A stretch of DNA of 64,000 nucleotides from Ascaphus truei. Lineage: Eukaryota; Chordata; Amphibia; Anura; Ascaphidae. Shown here one piece after another: positions 56,531 to 64,000 of this stretch. The position numbers were made by a program, and so were the translations under genes. The stretch's first letter is position 1. Every line of letters begins with the position of its first letter. The stretch covers positions 73,749,763 to 73,813,762 of the forward strand of contig CM071570.1 in NCBI GenBank assembly GCA_036426205.1. Reading direction: 5' to 3'. The notes under the pieces were generated by a model. The model was given only the letters and a program-made list of their open reading frames with translations. It made no database searches and had not been told where the DNA came from.

Positions 56531-58660
56531 ACACTATAAGGTTTCAAAGGATTTCTTGGTTTCTCATTTTCTTTATCAATAATAGTTAAATCAGTAAGAA
56601 CTTTACAAAGCTAAAAAAACAACATTTAAAATGCAGAATATTGATTGTTGACAGATTGTAATATAAGATAATTTAATACAAAATATTTAGTCAAAAGTTA
56701 ATCAAATGTATTGCATTGTGTTGTAGTTGGGAAAAATGATAAAATCAGGATAAGATCAAGATATTTTGTGTCAAAAGAATTTGTTGTACATATTGTGGCA
56801 TTTTTTAATGCTTTAAGGTTCTGTATCAAAGCTGTAACCACACTTTTACTGAAACTCATATGACAACATGAGTACCATATGCATAAGGGAAACACAAAAT
56901 TAAATACCTCTGCCAGTATTTTGCTAGGAATGAATGAAATATACACATTTGTTTGTGCATGAGAAATTCGCTTCCTAAATATTTCTGTGGTTACCGATAG
57001 AATGATTAGTAAAATATCCACGTTTGAACTAAATATAAGATGTCTGAGAACAGATGTTTTCATTTTCTACTGCTTAATCTTTAAAATGAGTCACTGCATG
57101 TTCCCTTCCTTACATTCAACTGTAAGGGATAAGAGAAGGCTAAATGAAGCAGGAACTGCATGTTATATTGATTTCATTCAGATGAGTGGATTTGCACGTA
57201 AAGTAAATGATGCTTCTATAGTTTTCAGTACATGACATTCCTTTTTATTAATTGGCATAAACGTAACCATTAATTCTGGAACTCATTTTCAAAATGAGGT
57301 ATAATATTTACAGGTATCTGGATTCCAGGCTCAATTTCCTGTCTTAATGAAAGTTATACTGTATATGGTTATTATTAAAAACAAATGCCTGGGATTTGCT
57401 TTGGACAGTGCTTTATAAATCTGCCCAAACTAATTAAAATATACCATCTGCATGTCTGGTAATAACTCAACACTATACACCATGAGATCAGTTAGTCCAA
57501 ATCACAGATGCTCACTGGATCCTGTGTTACCTTTGTTTCTACATTTTTTTGGGGGGTAAAGGGTATCGGTTTCGGTTCTGGTGTTGTCTAAATTCCATTG
57601 GTTTTGGTTCTGTTTTTTTTATTATGGTAGAATATCTGAATTTTATCCTTTTGCCCTGCAAAACTCACCCGTCACTAGTTTGCATATATTCAAAACCACT
57701 TTTAGATCCTTTACAATGTTTTAAGCTTTTTAAGTGAAATATATTTTTTAATTCGCAGTCAGTAAGCAGTGGTCTTTAGTTAGTACGTGCAGGTTCATGG
57801 GTTTGAAATCTGAACTGCAGGAACTTTAGTTTGAAAGTTCCAGTTGAATAAACTTTAGATTCGTTTACAGGAAAGGGTGCTATGCCAAGTGTATTTTCAT
57901 AAATAGCTGTATCTTCGTGAGTGTTTTCGCTTCAAAAAATGAAAATATTTAATTGCTTTTCTTATTTAAATAAAATTGTGTGATGTGGGAATGTTGAATT
58001 GAATTGTAAAATAACATGCAGGTACGCTTTAAATACCTCTTAGGACCAAAGTAAACTAATTCCAGTGACATGGATACGAGGTCTTATCTGGGTAATTTAC
58101 ACATTTTTTTACCCAAATCTGACACCTATAAGTATTTTTTTTATAAATGTGTTAAAGTTAGACTTGGAAGTGGTTTAATGTCCTGCCTCTTGTGTAATGT
58201 CACTGTGTGTTCAGCAAGTGCTTGTGCAGCCACAATTCCCCTTGTCTGTATTTACTCTCTGATAAGGGTAAAGAAAACACTTGATTGACAAACACCTCCC
58301 CATTCAGAGCAGGGGAGAAAATCAAATGGCCGACTATGCGGGATTGCACTTTTAAAGAGAGTTATACACACATGGTCATTATATAAGATAACTGTAAAGA
58401 AACTTTAACTGTAAGGAAAGAGCTGGTGAAGATTTGAGCTGAGAGAAAAGTAGAAGATATCATCATAATTATAATCTAAATTGGCACAAATAGATGTTTA
58501 CTTAACAACACAGTGGTGGCAGAGGCAGGAACTTAATTCACAATCTTTTGTAAACCTAGAACCTTAACTGTTACATTTTATCTGCATATTGCTGAGTTAA
58601 TTTATGCCTTTAGTGCCACAAATGAAATGTACTTTACCTGCTCCCTCGGCTTATGCAACA
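56531..58660. other. Single-copy-like sequence, possible conserved noncoding DNA
   Basis: No repeat family or coding exon recognised. Apart from its mirror at 32.85-34.95 kb, I see no other copy in the window. The even composition and absence of MITE ends make it the best place in the right arm to look for conserved intronic elements. Confidence 0.35.
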
Positions 58661-58874
58661 GCTGAATTAAAGCAGCAATACTACTTTTCTTGAAACATTT
58701 TTCCTTTATTATTTTTATATGTAAAGCATGTGACAATGTTCTATATTCTTACCTAAGCTGGTAATCCTTTGGTGCTCCTGTTATAAATCTGTACAAATGG
58801 CCGCTTTCAGTTCCAATCAATCTTTCAGTCAGTGTAACTCAGCAGCTACAGTGAATCCTGATATTACTACGGTA

Positions 58875-59543
58875 CGGCCTCGGTCCCGCTGCGCTCGTTG
58901 GCGCGGGCGGCCACACGCGAGTTCCCCACCAGCAGGGGAATCCTCCCGAGCCGGTCCCGGTCACCCCTGGCGGCACAGCGCACTACACGCTGTGGCGCGT
59001 CAGCCGCTATGGGACACAACAAAATGGTGATCCCTAGCGTTGACGCGTCACGTGGTGTGGCTGTGAGCCAATGGGGAGGGGAGGCTTCGGGAGGAGGAGA
59101 GGCTTCGGGGAGCGGGGAGGAGTGTGGAGTGAAAGCAGCGTGCCTGTCTGTGTGTGTCTGAGTGGGTGCGTGCCTGTCTGTGTGTGTCTGAGTGGGTGCG
59201 TGTCTGTGTGTGTGTATGTGTCTGAGTGCGTGAGTGTCTGTCTGTGTGTGTGTATGTGTGTGCCTGAGTGCGTGAGTGCCTGCCTCTGTCTGTGTGTGTG
59301 TGTGTGTGTATGTGTGTGTGTATGTGTGTGTGTGTGTTGCTTACCATCAGCAGCTCCAGCCCGAGTCCGTGGAGGGTGGGGGGGGAGAGTAGCGGGTCCC
59401 TCCGCTCAAGCCACGCCCCCCCTCCCTGTCAAACCTCCCACTCCCGCCCACCTCCCGCTCCCTACAGACCGCATATCGCGGTCTGTGTATGTCAGCGCAC
59501 CACCTGTCTGCAGTGAAGGCGCGCTGACTCTGGGAGCGGGGCC
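58875..59543. mobile_element. Harbinger-type MITE with internal TG microsatellite
   Basis: The ends CGGCCTCGGTCCCGCTGCGC and GGGAGCGGGGCC are GC-rich and inverted, with GTA/TTA next to them. The inside holds a TG/CTGAGTG microsatellite (59140-59345). Family resemblance to 13982-14304 is in the GGCC ends and CpG richness. Confidence 0.6.
59140..59345 (+). repeat. TG microsatellite with GTGCCTGTC units
   Basis: Interrupted (TG)n with repeated GAGTGGGTGCGTG units. It explains the open frames here in all registers. Confidence 0.92.
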
Positions 59544-59799
59544 TTAGCCTACCATTATCTATTGTTACAGTTTGCAGCTCAAACTGCTGGGAATATTGGC
59601 AACAAATTATCACAAACAGGAAAGTGTTACAAAGATCTTGCACTGCTGGGGAGGTGAGCTAAAACCTGCTATAGAAATCAATGGATGCTCAGTATATTAA
59701 AACTCATAAAAATGGCATTGAGCTAAATTAAAAAAAAAAAAAAGTCCCTTAATACTACAAAACGGATTTATTAAAAAAAACAACATCAGATTTCACATT

Positions 59800-60285
59800 T
59801 TGCTGCTTTATTACTGCAACGCATACCGTTAATCCCTTACACAAGATAATTCTACTGCTCCTACCTATCAAATGTTCAGAACTTTGCTCCTAGTGATGGT
59901 AACTGTCTACATCGTACAACACATGCTAAACTGAAGACTGCATGTTTAACATTTCTGGCTGGGTGTTTTACCCTACATTACAGTTTTTATAGATCACTTG
60001 TTAGCTAACACAACATTTCAGTGTGTGCTTCAGGTTTTCAGAGGCAAAGTCAAGTACAGACAGGAATAAATATTTATGGAAGCCTGAGCTGTCAGTTTTT
60101 TCTTTTCTCCCTTCTTGATGTTTCCTAATTGATAACTAGCGTTTTCAGTTGGCTGTCACTCTGTCTTAAAATAAACTACCATCAGCAACATCTTCTGTTC
60201 TCTTGTATGGAGGGATCCTGTTGATAAAATGCCATTAACTGGTTTAAAGAACCATTCTCCCCTTAATAGCACCGCTTTTTGTTTT
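59800..60285. other. Unassigned sequence
   Basis: No supported feature. Confidence 0.4.
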
Positions 60286-60289
60286 GTAC

Positions 60290-60545
60290 GGGGTGGAAAG
60301 CTGAACTGCGCTATTTTCAGCGTGGGGGACCCCTTTTCCAGAGATACTTACCAGTGACGTTATGGGTATTCCTGTTTCTCAAAGAATTTAAATGGCCATC
60401 AAATAGGAAGCTGTAACCGATGATGTTGTGGCTTCCTATTGATTTAAATCTCCCTCTAAACAGGCAGCCAAACCTGGTAACTTCATTGGTAAGTACTGTA
60501 CCTCGGGAATAGTTGTGTCCTCGGAGCTAAAAATATTGTGATTCC
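60290..60545. mobile_element. GGGGGACCCC-type MITE
   Basis: The left part, GAACTGCGCTATTTTCAGCG TGGGGGACCCC, and the central GGAAGCTGTAACC ... GGCTTCCTATT palindrome match the design of 25646-26085. The right end is decayed. Confidence 0.5.
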
Positions 60546-60559
60546 AAACCTGAATGAAT

Positions 60560-61293
60560 ACCTTAGTAGTGGACGTCATGGTGTGGTGCCCTCAATCCTT
60601 ATAAGTTAGGATTCCTGTAATGTTTGTATTATTACTAATATTTTTGAGTCTACATAATTATTGTGTCGGACATTGGCATGTATTGTATTTATCATTTATA
60701 TTGTGCATTCTTAACTTGCATTTTTACTGTTGCATTTTTATTTTTCATTGATTACAATGTATATTTGTATCAATGAGATTTATTTTAGCAGATCGATTCA
60801 TTCAGTCTGTTTATCAGCAGATCTGCTATTTATCCTTTGTTGTCAATTGTTGCTTAGCAACAGCGGGGTATTTAAACTTCCTGTAGGCGCTATCCCAATA
60901 TCCTTTGAAAAAGTCACCTGTTGTGACGAAACGCGTCAGGACGTGACACTACGTCATCACGCATGAGACTGGTGTGGTCTGATCAGAGTCGGAGCGTTCA
61001 TCAAGACCACAAGGATATTAAGCAGGCAGCCTTTCGCACGATCTAGGCTGCATCACGCCGCCTCTGGTTCAAGTGCCCAGCTGATTGGATCCCTCTGCTC
61101 ACGCTGTGAGCTTACCATCTGAGGACAGTGATTCCGGAGCAGACACGCTGGCGGTGATATTTTATTCACACATGCTGTTTTAATTACTTACTTTTGTAAG
61201 TGTGCCTGTTTCTCCCCCCCCCCACCCAGTCAATTCCCCTTCAATTTAATTAAATACACATTTATACGCTATGGAGCGTGCGCTTTTTGTTTT

Positions 61294-61295
<2 letters not shown>
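60560..61295 (+). mobile_element. Retroelement-like unit with a hammerhead-like head
   Basis: The hammerhead-like string is at 60904-60940, followed by about 350 bp of body and a tail GCTATGGAGCGTGCGCTTTT at about 61267, then a TA microsatellite. The tail is nearly the same as that at 48228. How far it extends to the left of 60900 is uncertain. Confidence 0.45.
60904..60956 (+). other. Hammerhead-like core motif, site 4
   Basis: A perfect 5-bp stem GTCAC/GTGAC (60913-60917, 60923-60927) with loop CTGTT is followed directly by GAAACGCGTCAGG. Downstream ACTACGTCATC offers CGUC to pair with ACG of GAAACG. The CUGAUGA box is degraded here (TTTGAAA). The stem sequence differs from site 3 yet pairs equally well. 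Confidence 0.3.

Positions 61296-61296
<1 letters not shown>

Positions 61297-61326
<30 letters not shown>
61297..61326. repeat. TA microsatellite
   Basis: About 14 TA units immediately after the tail of the unit above. Confidence 0.92.
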
Positions 61327-61329
<3 letters not shown>

Positions 61330-62145
61330 TAGTTAATCAAGTACCATAAATTACATCTGAAACAGGTAGGTTTACATGGAACAAAGAGAAAAAAAAAAGG
61401 ATGCATAAATGCAATGATGGAGAATTTGATAATCCTATAATATGTTTGCCATGATGCAACGCTTCCCTAACGCCTCTTATTAATCCCTAAATCGCAAGAT
61501 GGGTCACATAAATCAAGTATTGAAGCTAAGAACTGTGATACATTGAAACAAGATCTGTAGATGTTTTGCCCTAACATCGTCTCCCTTTTAGGTCTAGGGA
61601 AATATAATTCCCTACTACTTCACTTTGCCATTAATGTAGAACATTGGTTGTCTTTCTCCTAATATCTTGGAACATTAGCGGTTTCTGTTGTTCTGTTGCA
61701 ATTTGGAAATGTAGATATATTGAATGTTTATCAATGTAGACTAATTAGTAGGCAAGTACAGTATTTGGGCATTTGTAATACCAATCAAGAGATTCTATAA
61801 TGGGCCTGGCTGGAGTTCATAAATGAATACTTCATATACAGTAACTCCCCATAGAAATGACCATGATTAAAAAACCTTGTACAGTAAATAGGCTTCACGT
61901 CTACAGACTGTGTGACCTGCCGAGTTATACGTTGGAGAGCTTAATCTAAGAATCTGAGCACGTTACTATGCAGTTAACCATATATCACATGGTTCATTAA
62001 ATTCCAACATTGCAATTTAACAACTTCAATGTCATTCTGTATGTCAGATGGATTTGGGTTGGCTAACAGAGAACATTCAGGGCACTCCGAAGAAGCAAAA
62101 AACACCCCACGTCGATGGCTAAAATACTGAGGGCGTCAGAATTTT
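61330..62145. other. Unassigned sequence
   Basis: No supported gene or repeat. Confidence 0.4.
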
Positions 62146-62149
62146 TATT

Positions 62150-62320
62150 GAATTTTTTATTTCTTTACTTAGAAAATGTTTTACCAGGAAGTAATACATT
62201 GAGAGTTACCTCTCGTTTTCAAGTATGTCCTGGGCACAGAGTTATGACAATACATGGTTACATTAAATGAACAGAGGTTATACATTCAATTTACACACAT
62301 TGAATCATCAAAATTACTCT
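62150..62320. mobile_element. Probable dispersed frog repeat
   Basis: ATGTTTTACCAGGAAGTAAT ACATTGAGAG ... GTCCTGGGCACAGAGTTATG looks like the end of a dispersed repeat I associate with frog genomes. There is no second copy in this window to prove it. Confidence 0.35.
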
Positions 62321-62329
62321 AACAGTAAA

Positions 62330-63680
62330 TACACTATTGTACAGAAGGAGATAATGGGACATACTTAATAAGCAATGCTATACCTTAACACCTTTCCAGA
62401 GCCAGGAGATCTCTTGGGGAGTAGGACCACTTAGTAAATATGGCCCTATTTGTCATGTATCCCTTTAACACTGAAAGGGTTAACGTATAGTTGGAGAGTG
62501 CAGCTTAAACATGGTGTATGATCAGTTGTTTTCATAGCAAGAGACTGATACAACCGCTTGATAATACTTTGCCAACATTATTATTGTAATGTTGATCTAA
62601 GCTTTAACAAATGCATGTGACTTTCCATATTGCATTACATATTGTGTCTTAATATTAATATGCAAGTCACTACGGAATCCCTGTTCTGCACATATGAAAT
62701 CCAATGTACTTGGTATTCTGCTTCAAAACCACATCTCTAATGACACATCTGCACATGAAAATGCACACCAAATCAACGTAACACTTATTCTCTGTGTAAG
62801 AGATGTGTGCAAAGGTTCATATAATGGAGACCGATTAGGGTGAAAGTATTTCTGGGCTTTATTGAGCCTGTTCCTTTATCCAGGCAAAACATACAAAAAA
62901 AATAAAAATAAACAACAAACCCCTATCCCTTTGTAAGGGCTAACTTACTGCCCCAGACCCTGTCTGCAGGACTGGAGGGATATTCCCATTACCAGCCTAT
63001 CACCCCAAAGTCTCAGGAAGTACCGTAAGCCGGTAGCTCTCCATGTCAGTCCCTGGCAGGTTCCTGGGTCTTCTGTGATCAGGAAATATAGGTCTCTGGG
63101 TGTCTTGATCTCAGCACAGCCTTTGTGCTCAAGACAGTGTCTGTGTGCATGTTTCTCTGCTCTCCTCCTGTCAGCCCAAATGTGAGCTAAGGAATCTCTC
63201 TCCTGTTTCTCACATCAGGATTTTTACAGAGCTCTCATTAGTTCAGGTGGAGACTAGTTAATTGAGTAGCTGCAATTAGCTCTCTCTCTGCTGGATTCTC
63301 AGAGCTCTGAGGATGCTTTATTTAAACAGGGATAAGTCCCAGTTACACTCCGGCATTCATTTTCAAATGATTAATGACAGGTTTACACATTTTGCACTTA
63401 AACAAATATATCAACCATGTGAGAAACCTCATTTAAAGTAATTTCCCTTCTCACCCCCCATCCCTTTTCACAGCATTCTTAGTAGTAATTATGTAGCAGC
63501 AATTTTTTGTAATGATGTAGGTTTGACAGCAGAATTGCATTAGAAACCTACAATATCATATGATATAATTAATGTGCACTTGAACACCTGATTATGTGAT
63601 ATCTCTTCACTACATACTGTATAACACTAGTATTAGGGGATTGTGGCAGATAACATATTTTGCTCATGGTGAGTAAAACA
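62330..63680. other. Unassigned, partly LTR-like sequence
   Basis: From 62820 to about 63350 the composition (GCCTGTTCCTTTATCCAGGC, CTCTCCTCCTGTCAGCCC) is like a retrotransposon LTR or leader, but no ends can be paired. No coding sequence is supported. Confidence 0.3.
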
Positions 63681-63682
63681 TA

Positions 63683-64000
63683 TGTAGCCCCTTTTCCCCG
63701 TAACTAAAGGAACCACTGGTACTGCCATTATCTGTTGGCTACCAGAAAGCCCGAGCCTCTGCCACTGGGAGCCTGGGGTGATCTCTTGCTCACCTCGGTG
63801 CAGCGCCTCCACCTGTGAGGGATCCCAGCATAGCAGGATAAGTCCCTCACAGGAACCAAATAGTAAATACACACAAAGGTATATAATAACGGGTTTTACT
63901 GAACATATAATATGCAACCTGTACCAAACAGTATATAACACACCACCCCAATACACCATGTGAATGTTCCCCAAAGTACATAGGGTGCTTGCCACAAAAA
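63683..64000. repeat. Start of a TGTAGCCCC repeat shared with 18.7 kb
   Basis: TGTAGCCCCTTTTCCCCGTA resembles 17022. The part GAGCCTGGGGTGATCTCTTG ... GTGCAGCGCCTCCACCTGTG matches 18706-18755. It runs off the window end. Confidence 0.5.

Larger units (their letters stand above)
32071..59449. repeat. Giant palindrome P2 (arms about 13.7 kb)
   Basis: Bases 32071-45745 (R') and 45746-59449 (R) are inverted copies whose partner positions add to about 91,490-91,570. Mirrored landmarks are a TG/CA microsatellite (32180-32370 and 59140-59340), the foldback element (35.05-35.76 kb and 55783-56452), hAT elements (37.2 and 54.3 kb), the Tc1-like fragment (about 40.2-40.4 and 51157-51345 kb), the env-like region (42.2-42.8 and 48.7-49.3 kb) and integrase (44.4-45.0 and 46.5-47.8 kb). 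R' carries many extra indels. The centre is the MITE at 45635-45856. Confidence 0.95.
58668..59795 (+). mobile_element. TTAAAG-GAGCAATC family element, copy 4, with nested MITE
   Basis: The left end is TTAAAGCAGCAATAC; the right end is TTTTGCTGCTTTATT. The core (TCAGTCAGTGTAACTCAGCA, then GCTCAAACTGCTGGGAAT at 59578) is shared with copies 1-3 but is split at 58874 by the Harbinger-type insertion that ends at 59543. The edge of palindrome P2 (59449) falls inside the nested insertion. Confidence 0.8.

Noticed and set aside
28255..59449. A giant foldback transposon or Y-chromosome-style palindrome
   Set aside because: The arm ends (28255, 32056, 32071, 59449) fall inside other repeats with no target duplications. 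The content is a random slice of flanking DNA, and pol order shows the middle is an inverted duplicate. The indel-rich inner arms also argue against gene-converted palindrome arms.
3293..60956. Certain hammerhead ribozymes
   Set aside because: Stem I could not be paired at any of the four sites, and two sites have degraded core bases, so the call is kept as a hypothesis only.
1..64000. tRNA, rRNA or CRISPR features
   Set aside because: Only SINE-embedded pol III boxes were found. There are no complete tRNA cloverleafs, rRNA segments or spaced direct-repeat arrays.

Overview
This is vertebrate, almost certainly frog (anuran), nuclear DNA. It is one of the long, repeat-filled intronic or intergenic stretches typical of large amphibian genomes. 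The reasons are: a CR1-type LINE whose 3' tail is the style common in frogs, many hAT and Harbinger MITEs with clean target duplications, CORE-type and tRNA-derived SINEs, an L1/Tx1-type fragment, and a degraded endogenous retrovirus. Nothing bacterial is present. The only host coding sequence I can support is one 77-bp exon on the minus strand (21982-22058). It has a correct acceptor and donor and encodes a segment matching the sodium/potassium/calcium exchanger SLC24A3 (NCKX3). The window therefore most likely lies in and around a large intron of slc24a3, transcribed right to left. A frameshifted, unidentified coding-like remnant sits near 5.65-6.06 kb on the minus strand.

Layout. 0.4-3.6 kb: hAT MITEs, a 1-kb insertion with 335-bp inverted repeats, and a minus-strand element carrying a GAAACGCGT motif. 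6.28-8.75 kb: a nearly intact CR1 3' half (end of endonuclease, reverse transcriptase, C-terminal region, 3' UTR). 8.9-12.3 kb: three copies of one TIR element around an LTR-like block with a 43-bp tandem array. 12.8-23.4 kb: MITEs, SINEs, an L1-like fragment, a 47-bp direct repeat and the slc24a3 exon. 24.3-28.7 kb: a long palindromic MITE, a CR1 copy split by another MITE, and a dead L2-like LINE on the minus strand. 28.25-59.45 kb: two abutting giant inverted repeats. 59.5-64 kb: further repeats.

The main result concerns the two inverted repeats. Palindrome P1 spans about 28,255-32,056, with a centre near 30,166. Palindrome P2 spans about 32,071-59,449, with a centre near 45,746. They share the same central element, a roughly 225-bp palindromic MITE whose loop is base-for-base the same in inverse orientation. 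A retroviral pol gene runs into the MITE from the left (first part of RNase H, ending about 30,060) and out of it on the right (rest of RNase H from about 45,860, then integrase and env-like sequence). The simplest original arrangement is bases 1-30,166 joined at one MITE to 45,746-64,000. The 15.6 kb in between (30,167-45,745) would then be an inverted second copy of both flanks. That inner copy differs from the outer copies mainly by single-base insertions and deletions, which looks like unpolished long-read sequence, so an assembly or gap-filling artefact is the leading explanation. A real tandem duplication followed by inversion between the two MITE copies is the biological alternative.

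A second theme is a hammerhead-ribozyme-like signature (a CTGATGA-like box, a small stem-loop, then GAAACGCGT). It recurs at four independent sites, each at the head of an element whose other end lies about 400-450 bp downstream. This is the best candidate here for an under-described retroelement lineage.
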